Shown here in pieces: positions 7,927-16,720 of a stretch of 43,192 nucleotides of DNA (positions are counted from its first letter, which is position 1; each line of letters begins with the position of its first letter). This DNA comes from Burkholderiales bacterium (GTDB lineage: Bacteria > Pseudomonadota > Gammaproteobacteria > Burkholderiales > Burkholderiaceae_B). The translations under genes and the position numbers were made by a program. Below the pieces are notes generated by a model. It was not told the origin of the DNA. It worked only from the letters and a program-made list of their open reading frames with translations, and did no database searches. Location: assembly GCA_021299735.1 (NCBI GenBank), contig JAJTEM010000020.1, forward strand, positions 1 through 43,192. Direction: 5' to 3'.

Positions 7927-9198
7927 TCAGGATTTGTCTTTGCTTCCAGCGACCTTTGGCTGGTCTTCGTAAATCAACAAAGGCTGCCCTGTGCCATTGA
8001 TGGTGTTTTCGTCGATCACCACTTTTTTAACATTGGTGTTGCCAGGCAGGTCGTACATAATGCCCAACAAGGCTTGCTCAAGAATTGTTCTTAAACCCCG
8101 TGCACCTGTTTTACGCTGAATCGCTTTTTTGGCAATGGCGCTAAGTGCAGATGGGCGAACTTCGAGTTCAGCACCATCCATTTCAAGCAGCTTTTCAAAC
8201 TGCTTGACCATGGCGTTTTTGGGCTTGGTCAAAATCTCGATCAACGCTGGCTCATCAAGTTCCTCTAGCGTGGCAATCACCGGCAAGCGCCCAACCAGTT
8301 CAGGAATAATACCGAACTTAATCAAGTCTTCTGGCTCAACTTCAGCCAGCAGTGTACCCACGTTGCCCTCTTCCTTGCTTTTAACTGTGGCGCCAAAGCC
8401 AATACCAGAACGCTCGGAACGGTTGCGAATAACCTTGTCCAGCCCTTCAAATGCACCGCCCACAATGAACAAAACGTTGGTGGTGTCAATTTGTACGAAA
8501 TCCTGGTTGGGGTGCTTGCGACCGCCCTGTGGTGGAACGGATGCTACTGTGCCTTCAATCAACTTCAGCAAAGCCTGCTGCACGCCCTCGCCCGATACAT
8601 CGCGGGTAATGGATGGGTTATCAGACTTGCGGGAAATCTTGTCGATTTCATCGATATAGACAATACCGCGCTGGGCCTTCTCTACTTCGTAGTTACAGCT
8701 TTGCAGCAGCTTTTGAATGATGTTTTCAACGTCTTCGCCCACGTAACCAGCTTCGGTCAGTGTTGTCGCATCCGCAATCACAAACGGCACGTTCAGCAAA
8801 CGGGCCAGTGTTTGCGCCAACAATGTTTTACCTGAACCAGTGGGACCAACCAGCAAAATATTGCTTTTCGTCAGCTCAATGTCATCTTTCTTGCTCATGT
8901 GGCGCAAGCGCTTGTAGTGGTTGTATACCGCTACAGCGAGTACGCGCTTTGTTTTGTCCTGACCGATTACATACTGGTCAAGAATGGCACGAATTTCCTG
9001 AGGAGTGGGCAGCTTGTCACCACCGCCAGTGGCTGTGGCTTCGGCCGCTTCATCGCGAATAATGTCGTTGCACAACTCAATGCATTCATCGCAGATGAAC
9101 ACAGAGGGCCCTGCGATCAATTTTTTCACCTCATGCTGGCTTTTGCCACAGAAGGAGCAGTACAACAGCTTTTCGCTTGAGCCTTTTTTTTCTGACAT
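7927..9198 (-). CDS. clpX: ATP-dependent Clp protease ATP-binding subunit ClpX
   Basis: This AAA+ unfoldase feeds tagged substrates into ClpP. The N-terminal zinc-binding domain is intact with Cys14, Cys17, Cys36 and Cys39 (YCSFCGK and FICDEC). The AAA+ domain has Walker [13 protein letters not shown] and Walker [10 protein letters not shown]. The pore loop GYVGEDVE and the C-terminal sensor-2 segment KTGARGLR are present. At 423 residues it is of normal length. AGAGGA lies six bases before the ATG. It follows clpP by 64 bases; that gap contains a 14-base GC palindrome just upstream of the ribosome-binding site. The order tig-clpP-clpX is the standard operon. Confidence 0.98.
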   Translation of the reverse strand: MSEKKGSSEKLLYCSFCGKSQHEVKKLIAGPSVFICDECIELCNDIIRDEAAEATATGGGDKLPTPQEIRAILDQYVIGQDKTKRVLAVAVYNHYKRLRHMSKKDDIELTKSNILLVGPTGSGKTLLAQTLARLLNVPFVIADATTLTEAGYVGEDVENIIQKLLQSCNYEVEKAQRGIVYIDEIDKISRKSDNPSITRDVSGEGVQQALLKLIEGTVASVPPQGGRKHPNQDFVQIDTTNVLFIVGGAFEGLDKVIRNRSERSGIGFGATVKSKEEGNVGTLLAEVEPEDLIKFGIIPELVGRLPVIATLEELDEPALIEILTKPKNAMVKQFEKLLEMDGAELEVRPSALSAIAKKAIQRKTGARGLRTILEQALLGIMYDLPGNTNVKKVVIDENTINGTGQPLLIYEDQPKVAGSKDKS

Positions 9199-9215
9199 CT
9201 TTTATCCTCTGGAAA

Positions 9216-9229
9216 GCCCCCGCGGGGGC
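9216..9229 (-). repeat. 14-base perfect palindrome between clpP and clpX
   Basis: GCCCCCGCGGGGGC reads the same on both strands and lies five bases upstream of the clpX ribosome-binding site. In RNA it can form a five-pair GC stem with a CGCG loop. It could be a processing or stability site in the clpP-clpX transcript, or an operator. Confidence 0.5.
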
Positions 9230-9262
9230 AATCAAGAACTCCAGGTTTTAGAGTTATCGCGT

Positions 9263-9940
9263 TTACTTCTTATCAGCTTTTTCCGCTGGCGGTACCCGGT
9301 GTTTCAACACGTCGTCGATCAACCCGTACTGTTTCGCAGAATCCGCACCCATAAAGTTATCACGATCCGTGTCTCGTGCAATATCCTCGATTGACTTACC
9401 TGTATTCTCAGCCAGTATTCCGTTCAATTTTTCACGCAAATACAAGATTTCCTTGGCGTGAATTTCAATGTCGGATGCCTGGCCCTGAACACCGCCCAAG
9501 GGCTGGTGAATCATGATTCGGCTATTGGGCAATGAAAAACGCTTGCCCTTGGTGCCAGAGGACAAGAGGAATGCCCCCATGCTGGCTGCCAAGCCTGTAC
9601 ACAAGGTTGACACATCGGGCTTGATAAACTGCATGGTGTCGTAAATGGCCATACCAGCAGACACTGAACCACCTGGGCTATTGATGTACAGCGCGATGTC
9701 TTTGTCTGGGTTTTCGCTTTCCAGGAACAGCATTTGGGCAACGATCACATTGGCCATTTGGTCGTTGATTGGACCAACCAGAAAAATGACGCGCTCTTTT
9801 AGCAAGCGCGAATAAATGTCATAGGCCCGCTCGCCCCGACCACTTTGCTCAATCACCATGGGCACGTACATATTGCCCTGCGTTTCAAGTGCACCAGAAT
9901 TGTTCATGTTGTTAGTCATAGAGCGAGGGTTCCACATCAT
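9263..9940 (-). CDS. clpP: ATP-dependent Clp protease proteolytic subunit ClpP
   Basis: This is the tetradecameric serine protease chamber that works with ClpX. The catalytic triad is visible: Ser120 in [11 protein letters not shown], His145 in MIHQPLGG and Asp194 in TDRDNFM. The start is uncertain. The ATG at 9940 directly follows the tig stop codon (no spacing), and further ATGs lie at 9937 and 9919; all give an N-terminal extension like the propeptide of other ClpP proteins. The mature part would begin near [18 protein letters not shown]. Translation is probably coupled to tig. Confidence 0.97.
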   Translation of the reverse strand: MMWNPRSMTNNMNNSGALETQGNMYVPMVIEQSGRGERAYDIYSRLLKERVIFLVGPINDQMANVIVAQMLFLESENPDKDIALYINSPGGSVSAGMAIYDTMQFIKPDVSTLCTGLAASMGAFLLSSGTKGKRFSLPNSRIMIHQPLGGVQGQASDIEIHAKEILYLREKLNGILAENTGKSIEDIARDTDRDNFMGADSAKQYGLIDDVLKHRVPPAEKADKK

Positions 9941-11245
9941 TTATTTATTTCCCATCAGTTCGTCAAAGGACAATTTCTTTTCAATCACTTTGGATTTGCT
10001 CAATGCAAATTCAACCACATTGTCTTCCAGAATAACCGCTTCTACATCCGCCAAACGGGCGCGATCCTGAAAATACCACTGCATTACTTCAGCGGGGTTT
10101 TCATAGCTTTGCGCCTGCTCTTCAATAAAGGCACGCACCTGCTCTGGCTTGGCCTGCAGGCTGTTTTGTTTTACCAAGTCTGACACGATCAGGCCCAAGC
10201 GAACGCGACGCTCTGCTTGTGCGGTAAAAATATCTTCTGGCAGTTGAATTTGCTCAACATTTTGCATACCACGAGCTTTCAGGTCCTGGCGGGCACGAGA
10301 GGCCAATTCAGTAGTTTCCGATTGAATCAAGGCTTTGGGTACGTCGAACTCGGTCACTTTCAACAGGGCGTTCATTACGGCTTCTTTGGTTTGCGCCTTG
10401 GTGCGGTTGGTAACTTCACGGCTCAAGTTCACACGCACGTCTTCGCGCAGTTTTTCCAGGGAACCATCGGCGATGCCCATGGCCTTGGCAAACTCCTCGT
10501 TGAGCTCGGGCAACTGTGGGCCTTCCACTTTCTTGATGGTGATTGTGAACTGAGCAGTTTTTCCAGCCACATCCTTACCATGGTAATCAGCGGGGAAAGC
10601 CAGGTCGAAGGTCTTTTCTTCGCCTTTTTTCAAGCCTTTTGCAGCAGCTTCAAATTCAGGCAACATTTGGCCCTTGCCGATTACGAAAGAGAAGTCTTCG
10701 GCTGTGCCGCCATCAAAGGCCACGCCATCAATTTTTCCAACGAAATCAAGGGTAACCTTGTCTTCTTCAGCCGAACCACGATCTGCTTCAGCAAAGCTTG
10801 CGCGCTGCTTGCGCAGAATTTCAATGGTTTTATCCACTTCCGAATCTGACACTTCAACCACTGTTTTTTCAATTTCCAGGGCTGCGAAGTCACCAAACTT
10901 CACTTCTGGAAACACTTCAAAAATGGCATTGAATTCAAATGAATCGTCAGCAGCGTCCTTGGCGGCTTCAATGCGGGGCTGACCAGCCACACGCAGATCC
11001 TGCTTCTGAACTTCTTCGCTGAAAGTGCGACCGATTTCATCGTTCAATACTTCAGAATGTACCTGCGGGCCGTAGTTTTGTACGACCATTTTCATGGGCA
11101 CTTTACCTGGGCGGAAACCGGGCATGCGAGCTGTGCGAGCAACCTTTTGCAGGCGCTTTTCAACTTCAGCATTGATTTTGTCAACTGACAGCTTCAAGGA
11201 AATTGTTTTCTCGAGTGAGCTGGCAGTGGTGGTTGTATCAGTCAT
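9941..11245 (-). CDS. tig: Trigger factor
   Basis: This ribosome-associated chaperone has peptidylprolyl isomerase activity and meets nascent chains at the exit tunnel. The N-terminal ribosome-binding domain carries the loop GFRPGKVPMKMV. The FKBP-like domain spans roughly residues 160-245 (VTLDFVGKIDGVAFDGG and ADYHGKDVAGKTAQF), and a long helical C-terminal domain follows. I chose the ATG at 11245 (MTDTTTTASS, 434 residues), a normal family length; the frame reaches a TTG at 11275 but the added residues look non-native. It is the first gene of the tig-clpP-clpX operon. I did not find a confident promoter in the 165 bases before tRNA-Leu. Confidence 0.96.
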   Translation of the reverse strand: MTDTTTTASSLEKTISLKLSVDKINAEVEKRLQKVARTARMPGFRPGKVPMKMVVQNYGPQVHSEVLNDEIGRTFSEEVQKQDLRVAGQPRIEAAKDAADDSFEFNAIFEVFPEVKFGDFAALEIEKTVVEVSDSEVDKTIEILRKQRASFAEADRGSAEEDKVTLDFVGKIDGVAFDGGTAEDFSFVIGKGQMLPEFEAAAKGLKKGEEKTFDLAFPADYHGKDVAGKTAQFTITIKKVEGPQLPELNEEFAKAMGIADGSLEKLREDVRVNLSREVTNRTKAQTKEAVMNALLKVTEFDVPKALIQSETTELASRARQDLKARGMQNVEQIQLPEDIFTAQAERRVRLGLIVSDLVKQNSLQAKPEQVRAFIEEQAQSYENPAEVMQWYFQDRARLADVEAVILEDNVVEFALSKSKVIEKKLSFDELMGNK

Positions 11246-11410
11246 TTGTAACTCTTGAACTAGTTGCCTTGGCAAGTTTGGCCAAGGGGGTGGTTAATAG
11301 GTGTAAAGGCTCTACAATTGCCGATATCTTACACAAGTATGAAGCTGCTTTGGCGGGGGCTGGTTAAAACTGGGCAGCCCCGAGAACATAAGGCTGGGGC
11401 ACAAGATGGG

Positions 11411-11495
11411 TGGTGCGGATGAAAGGACTCGAACCTTCACGTATTGCTACGCCAGAACCTAAATCTGGTGCGTCTACCAATTTCGCCACATCCGC
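11411..11495 (-). tRNA. tRNA-Leu (anticodon TAG)
   Basis: On the minus strand, an 85-base class II tRNA with acceptor GCGGATG/CATCCGC, discriminator A and encoded CCA. The anticodon stem-loop CCAGATTTAGGTTCTGG gives anticodon TAG. A long variable arm and the T-arm GGTTCGAGTCC follow. A perfect TATAAT lies 13 bases upstream (plus 11508-11513). Confidence 0.96.
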
Positions 11496-11507
11496 ATGCA
11501 GGGGCGC

Positions 11508-11513
11508 ATTATA
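11508..11513 (-). promoter_or_regulatory. -10 box of tRNA-Leu
   Basis: A perfect TATAAT on the minus strand ends 13 bases before the tRNA gene. No good -35 box is seen at the usual distance (the nearest, TTGCGC, is only 13 bases away), so only the -10 is annotated. Confidence 0.6.
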
Positions 11514-11582
11514 GCCCGATTTTACCGCGCAAGCCCTTACAATGTCATTTATTGACAGTATTACCCCCTATTAGAAGGTGAC

Positions 11583-12428
11583 ATGGCTGTATCTCTTGAA
11601 AATCCCCTGGCCTACTGCCGCGAGAAAGTGAGCGGGGAAACCGCCTCCCTGCACTACGCGACCCTGTTTCAAACCGAGGAATTAAAAGCCTTTTGGCTTG
11701 GCTGCTTCACTCTAAACCACGAATTACGCCAGGCTTGCCTTAAACAATTGGAAGCGGGCCTAACCCAGGTGAAATTGGGTTGGTGGCAAAATGCACTGGC
11801 TGGCTCGGCAGGCAACAGCAACCCACACCCGGTAATTACTGCCATTTCAAAACAGGTTATTGAAAAAATACCGGCTGAACATTGGGGCGAATTGATTAAC
11901 AAGGTGGCCAGTGGTTGTGAACCCAAGCGTTACAACAGCATGACCAATTGGCACCAGGATGTACTGCTTGAAACCAAGCCTTGGATAAGCCTTTTTCAGG
12001 CCCGTTTTGTCGATTCAAACGCCGATTGCACACAGCTGCAGGAATTCTGGGCTACAGCCACCCGCCTTTGCCAGCTTCTTCGGTTGGCAAAGTACCTGGA
12101 ACAGGGGTTTCAGCCCTTGCCTGTAGAAGTATTGGCCAAACATGGGGTGACCGCAGAGCAAATTAAACGCAGGGAGCACAGTGCAGCCAGCAAAGCGATG
12201 TTCAAGGAGGTGGCGGACCATTTGCTGGAGCAAGCTAACCTGGCCTGGGAAGCCATACCGGGTGATCAGCGGCTGTTTGCCAGGCCTTTGCGGGCGCTGT
12301 TCAGAATGCGCGTGGCGGAGTTGAAAGTGCATGAACAAGCCGGGTATAACTTGCTGACTGAACAGAAAATTATTACACCATTCAAAAAATTCAGCACCGC
12401 GTGGACCACGCAGGTGCTGAGGTGGTGA
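11583..12428 (+). CDS. Squalene/phytoene synthase family-like protein, active-site motifs degenerate
   Basis: This 281-residue protein has the overall layout of the squalene/phytoene synthase (COG1562) fold, including WWQNALAG...HPV near residues 67-83 and a helix-rich C-terminal half. In active members the second motif reads roughly LRD(I/V)xED..GRxYLP. Here the aligned stretch (about 165-180) is LLRLAKYLEQGFQPLP, so the metal-binding aspartates are absent. The first Asp-rich motif is also weak (HQDVLLE near 125-130). It is therefore unlikely to condense prenyl diphosphates and may resemble assembly-factor-like relatives such as NDUFAF6. The start is supported by AGAAGGTGAC before the ATG. 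It stands alone, converging with the RND permease gene. Family assignment is moderate; function is unknown. Confidence 0.6.
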   Translation: MAVSLENPLAYCREKVSGETASLHYATLFQTEELKAFWLGCFTLNHELRQACLKQLEAGLTQVKLGWWQNALAGSAGNSNPHPVITAISKQVIEKIPAEHWGELINKVASGCEPKRYNSMTNWHQDVLLETKPWISLFQARFVDSNADCTQLQEFWATATRLCQLLRLAKYLEQGFQPLPVEVLAKHGVTAEQIKRREHSAASKAMFKEVADHLLEQANLAWEAIPGDQRLFARPLRALFRMRVAELKVHEQAGYNLLTEQKIITPFKKFSTAWTTQVLRW

Positions 12429-12460
12429 ATTGCGGCTTCATCAACTCAATTCGCTTGAGC

Positions 12461-15400
12461 TCAATGCGTCGGCTTGCGAATTCTGTAGGCCGCAGCGTAC
12501 AGAGCAGGCAGAAAGAACAGGGTTAACAGGGTGGCCACAATAAGCCCGCCCATAATGGCCACCGCCATGGGTCCCCAGAACTGCGAACGCATCAAGGGAA
12601 TCATGGCCAACACAGCAGCAGCCGCAGTCAACAGTATCGGCCTTGAACGCCGAATGGTTGAACCCACAATCGCCTCGTAGGAATCTACACCTGCGGCCCG
12701 GTCTTGCTCAATTTGGTCTACCAGAATGACTGAATTTCGAATAATCATGCCGAACAGAGCGATAACACCCAACTGCGCCACAAAACCAAACGGGCGCGCA
12801 GTAATTATCAGGGCCAAGGCGGCACCAATAATGCCCAGCGGGCCAGTGAAGTAAACCAGCAGGGTTCGGCCAAAGCTTTTCAATTGCAGCATCAGCAGCG
12901 TAAGCACAATAAACAGCATCAAGGGGACATTGGCCATGATGGATTGCTGGGCTTTGCCGGAATCGGCTGCAAGGCCATCGAGGTTCACCGAAACCCCCAG
13001 CGGCAGTTCAGCCCGAAGCGGGTCGAGTGCCTTGTTCATGGCCAATGCCACGGTGGTGCCCTGAATACCGGAGACCACATCGGCCTTTACAGTAATAGCA
13101 AACTCGCCACCTTCACGCCAAATAACACCAGGCTCAAAGCTCATGGTGACCTTGCCCACCTGGGACAAGGGCACATACGCACCACTGGCTGTGGGCACAT
13201 TGGCGTTCATCAGCTCAGCCAAGGTGTCGCGCTCGCTTTCCGGGTTGCGAAACACAATGTCGATCAGGCGGTTATTTTCCCGGTACTGCCCAATGGTGGC
13301 CCCAGACAAAATAACTTGCGAGGACTCGGCAATGCTTTGGCTGCTAACCCCTAAAGCGCGTGCGCGGGCCTGGTCTACTTCAACCTTCATCACCTTGATG
13401 TTTTCATTCCAGTTGTCGTGCGTACCGCGGGTGTATTCGCTGGAAGCCACCGCTTCTTTCACCTTGTCAGCCACCACGCGCACCACGCGGGGGTCTGGGC
13501 CCTGCACCACAAATTGCACTGGGTAGGTTACTGGCGGTCCATTGGGCAGCAAAGTAATTCGGGGGCGAATATCAGGGAAGTTGCTTTCCAGGTGTTCTTT
13601 CAACTTGCCGCGCAGTATTTCCCGGTCTTCGAATGTTTTGGGAATTACGATCAGTTCAGCCAAATTGCTTTGCACGAATTTTTGATCAAGCGACAGGTAA
13701 AAACGCGGCGCACCGTCGCCCACAAAACTGGCATAGCCCTGCACTTCTGCTTGCTTGGACAACCATTGCTCAAGCTTGATTGCCTGCTTTTCTGTTTCTT
13801 CAAATGCGGTGCCCTCAGGCAACCACAAATTCACCATGATTTCCAGGCGGTTGGAATCGGGGAAAAATTGCTGCTCAATGAATTTGAATGAATAACCACC
13901 GCCGAGGAAAGCGACAACGGTGACGGCAATCGTGATCCAGCGATGGTTTACGCAAACTTCGATCCAGCGGCGAAAACCCTGATAAAACGGCGTATCGAAC
14001 ACCTCGGCATGGCCCTCACCTTCCTTGGGTTTTTTGAGCAACCAGTAACCGATGTATGGCACGAAAATTACAGCAACAAACCAGGACAAAACAAGGGCAA
14101 TTGCAGTTACTGCAAAAATTGAATAGGTGTACTCACCAGCCGCCGACTGCGCCAAGGCAATTGGTAAAAACCCAGCTGCGGTAATCAAGGTGCCCGTGAG
14201 CATGGGAATTGCAGTTGAGTCATAAGCAAAAATTGCGGAATCGAAGCGTGAATAGCCCTCTTCCAGTTTGCGAACCATCATTTCGACAGCGATGATTGCA
14301 TCGTCAACCAGCAAACCCAGGGCGATAATTAGCGCCCCCAGTGAAATTTTGTGCAAGTTGATATTGAAAAACGACATGGCCAAAAAGGTGAGCGCCAACA
14401 CCAACGGAATGGTCAAGGCAACCACAAGACCAGGCCGTGTGTCGATACGGAACGGCTTGCTGTGCAGACCCAAGCTTAAAAAGCTGACTACCAATACAAT
14501 CACAATGGCTTCGATCAATACTTTTACAAACTCGTTAACCGAGGTACTGACAGATTTTGGTTGGTCTGCCACGCGCTGCAATTCAATTCCCACAGGCAGT
14601 TCCGCCAATATACGGCGTTCTACTTTTTCCAGTTCCTGGCCCAAACGAATGATGTCGCCACCATTTACCATCGAAATACCTAGACCAATTACTTCCTTGC
14701 CGTTGAAACGCATTTTCGAAACCGGTGGGTCTTGGTAGCCCCGATGAACGTGGGCGATGTCCTTGAGCAGGACTGTATTTTTACCCGCCCGAATCGGGAG
14801 GTTGGCAAGGTCCTCGATCGATTCAAATTGCCCCTGAACCCTTGACCACACCTTTTGGTCTTCCAGGCTCAAAACACCTTGGGAAGTCACGGCATTCTGG
14901 CTGTTGATTTGATTGAAAATATCTTGCGCAGAAATACCCAATTGCGCAATTTTGTAATGCGAAACATCGATAAACACTTTCTCGGGCTGTACACCAAACA
15001 GCTGCACCTTCGCTACATCTGGCACCTTCAGCATTTCCTGGCGCACCTGTATCACGAAGTCTTTCAGTTCTGCGTACATGAAGCCATCGGCAGAGAATGC
15101 CAGCAACACACCAAAGGTGTCGCCAAACTCGTCATTGAAAAATGGCCCCACTACCCCACGCGGCAGTGTTCCAGCCATGTCACTTACACGTTTGCGTGTG
15201 GTGTACCAAATGTCAGCCACTTGTTTGGGTGGCGCACTGTCATCCAACTGAAGAAAGATAACGGTTTCACCCGGCTTGGAATATGAGCGAATCTTGTAGG
15301 CGTAAGGTATTTCCTGAATCACTTTTTCAATGGGATCAGCCACTTGCTGACCCATTTGCATGGCGGTTGCTCCCGGCCAATAGGCACGCACCACCATGCC

Positions 15401-15538
15401 TCGAAATACAAAAGGTGGATCCTCTTCCTGACCAAGAGAAAAAAACGCGGCAACGCCAGCAAATATGAATACAGCAAGCAGGTAACGAACCAATGGCTGG
15501 TTCTCAAGCGCCCAGCGCGACAGATTGATTTTTCTCAT
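12461..15538 (-). CDS. RND efflux transporter permease subunit (AcrB/HAE1-like)
   Basis: This is a 1025-residue inner-membrane proton-driven exporter. It has the RND architecture: TM1 (about 18-36), a large periplasmic loop, TM2-6, a second loop and TM8-12. TM4 carries the proton-relay pair in LGLLVDDAIIAVE, followed by a charged amphipathic stretch. PPFVFRGMVVRAYWPGAT at the beginning and the repeat motif IALFGMIIRNSVILVDQIE near the end are typical of this subgroup. Its start overlaps the adaptor stop by four bases (ATGA). No outer-membrane factor is adjacent, so it probably uses a TolC homologue encoded elsewhere. The substrate cannot be predicted. The unusual opening (LRY/LAVFIFAGVAAF with EEDPPF) is seen in less-studied RND pumps rather than in AcrB itself. 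Confidence 0.93.
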   Translation of the reverse strand: MRKINLSRWALENQPLVRYLLAVFIFAGVAAFFSLGQEEDPPFVFRGMVVRAYWPGATAMQMGQQVADPIEKVIQEIPYAYKIRSYSKPGETVIFLQLDDSAPPKQVADIWYTTRKRVSDMAGTLPRGVVGPFFNDEFGDTFGVLLAFSADGFMYAELKDFVIQVRQEMLKVPDVAKVQLFGVQPEKVFIDVSHYKIAQLGISAQDIFNQINSQNAVTSQGVLSLEDQKVWSRVQGQFESIEDLANLPIRAGKNTVLLKDIAHVHRGYQDPPVSKMRFNGKEVIGLGISMVNGGDIIRLGQELEKVERRILAELPVGIELQRVADQPKSVSTSVNEFVKVLIEAIVIVLVVSFLSLGLHSKPFRIDTRPGLVVALTIPLVLALTFLAMSFFNINLHKISLGALIIALGLLVDDAIIAVEMMVRKLEEGYSRFDSAIFAYDSTAIPMLTGTLITAAGFLPIALAQSAAGEYTYSIFAVTAIALVLSWFVAVIFVPYIGYWLLKKPKEGEGHAEVFDTPFYQGFRRWIEVCVNHRWITIAVTVVAFLGGGYSFKFIEQQFFPDSNRLEIMVNLWLPEGTAFEETEKQAIKLEQWLSKQAEVQGYASFVGDGAPRFYLSLDQKFVQSNLAELIVIPKTFEDREILRGKLKEHLESNFPDIRPRITLLPNGPPVTYPVQFVVQGPDPRVVRVVADKVKEAVASSEYTRGTHDNWNENIKVMKVEVDQARARALGVSSQSIAESSQVILSGATIGQYRENNRLIDIVFRNPESERDTLAELMNANVPTASGAYVPLSQVGKVTMSFEPGVIWREGGEFAITVKADVVSGIQGTTVALAMNKALDPLRAELPLGVSVNLDGLAADSGKAQQSIMANVPLMLFIVLTLLMLQLKSFGRTLLVYFTGPLGIIGAALALIITARPFGFVAQLGVIALFGMIIRNSVILVDQIEQDRAAGVDSYEAIVGSTIRRSRPILLTAAAAVLAMIPLMRSQFWGPMAVAIMGGLIVATLLTLFFLPALYAAAYRIRKPTH

Positions 15539-16635
15539 TTGGCGAGATCGTTTGTTTCAATGAAGCGGCGAACCTTTTGGCCTTCGTTCAACACATGGGT
15601 TCCAGCTGTAACGATCAACTCGCCGTTATTCAAACCATCTTTAACGAGAAAATCGCTTTCAGACACATCGTATGGCTTCACGATGCGTTTGTTGACCACA
15701 CCCTGCTTCTCATCGAACACCCACACGAACGCGCCTGTGTGTTCAGCCACCAAGGCTGAAATTGGCAATTTGAATGCGGTGCTTTCAGCCGCGATCGTGA
15801 ACTGCACCGTGGCGCTCATGCCGAAACGGGAAATTCGGGTCGGGTCTGCCACATCGAGCAGCACGGCAAAAGTGCGCGTTATTGGATCTGCCACAGGGGA
15901 AACTTCCCTTACTTTGGCATTTAAAGCCTGTTTACCTGACCAGAGAAACACTTTTGCATCCCGACCTGGCTTAATTTCGCTTACCTTGTTTTCAGGCACA
16001 GCCATGCTGACCTGCACTTCATTTTCATCTGCCCATTGAAAAACTGCCTGGCCTGGGGCCAATACCTGACCGGCTTCAGCATACACACTGGAGACAACGC
16101 CATTGCCCGGAGCCCTCAATTCACCATACTGACGCTGGTTGGCCTGTGTACTTAACTGAGCACGAGTTTGGGTCAAGCGACTACTGGCAGCATCAAAGGC
16201 CAGCTGTTTGCGGTCTAGTTCAGCCTGGCTTATAAAATTTTGCTGCTTCAGGGTTTTTGCACGTTCAAGGTCAGTTTTAAGCTGTGTGTGTTCAGTGGCC
16301 GCAGCATCAAACTGCGCCTGTGCCGCCTGCAAGGCGAGGCTCAAATCCTGGGGGTCAATTTTAGCGAGCACCTGACCTTTGGCTACTTTATCGCCAACAT
16401 CGGCCAATCGTGCCGTTAACTTTCCACCCACTTGAAAACTAAGTTTGGCTTGAAAACGGGGCTCAATTTGCCCAGGAAAGCTTTCTTCAAATGTGCTGCC
16501 ACCCGCTTGAAGCTCAAGCACTTGCACTGGTCGAATAACTTCGGTGACATCAATTTCAGGGCGGGAACAGGCGGCAAGCAGGAGCGAGCCCACGGCAGCC
16601 CATAAGACAGGCAGGAACAAACGGCTTTTTGACAT
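15535..16635 (-). CDS. RND efflux periplasmic adaptor subunit (lipoprotein)
   Basis: This membrane-fusion protein links the RND permease to an outer-membrane channel. It has a lipoprotein signal with lipobox LAAC (Cys23). The first half-lipoyl segment GKLTARLADVGDKVAKGQVLAKIDPQ is followed by a coiled-coil hairpin (about 95-165). The second lipoyl half (ELRAPGNGVVSSVYAEAGQVL), a beta-barrel and a membrane-proximal domain complete it. At 366 residues it is of normal length. It is the first gene of a two-gene operon, translationally coupled to the permease by an ATGA overlap. No regulator gene lies beside it. Confidence 0.93.
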   Translation of the reverse strand: MSKSRLFLPVLWAAVGSLLLAACSRPEIDVTEVIRPVQVLELQAGGSTFEESFPGQIEPRFQAKLSFQVGGKLTARLADVGDKVAKGQVLAKIDPQDLSLALQAAQAQFDAAATEHTQLKTDLERAKTLKQQNFISQAELDRKQLAFDAASSRLTQTRAQLSTQANQRQYGELRAPGNGVVSSVYAEAGQVLAPGQAVFQWADENEVQVSMAVPENKVSEIKPGRDAKVFLWSGKQALNAKVREVSPVADPITRTFAVLLDVADPTRISRFGMSATVQFTIAAESTAFKLPISALVAEHTGAFVWVFDEKQGVVNKRIVKPYDVSESDFLVKDGLNNGELIVTAGTHVLNEGQKVRRFIETNDLAK

Positions 16636-16720
16636 GGATCGCTCGAAAGAGTGAATTTATTTTTATCTGACCAATTGTCTTATCAATCAAACGCCAAGTC
16701 AAAACTCAGTGAACATTCAA

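Larger units (their letters stand above)
11246..11582. other. 337-base intergenic region holding tRNA-Leu
   Basis: Apart from the tRNA-Leu gene and its -10 box, this region contains an inverted repeat GGGGCTG/CAGCCCC (11356-11381) between tRNA-Leu and tig. It has seven pairs and no T-run, and could be a weak stop or processing site for the tRNA transcript. I see no protein gene and no clear tig promoter. Confidence 0.5.

Noticed and set aside
12461..16635. Outer-membrane factor as third member of the RND operon
   Set aside because: The operon ends after the permease; the only TolC-like gene in the window belongs to the type I secretion operon 22 kb away.
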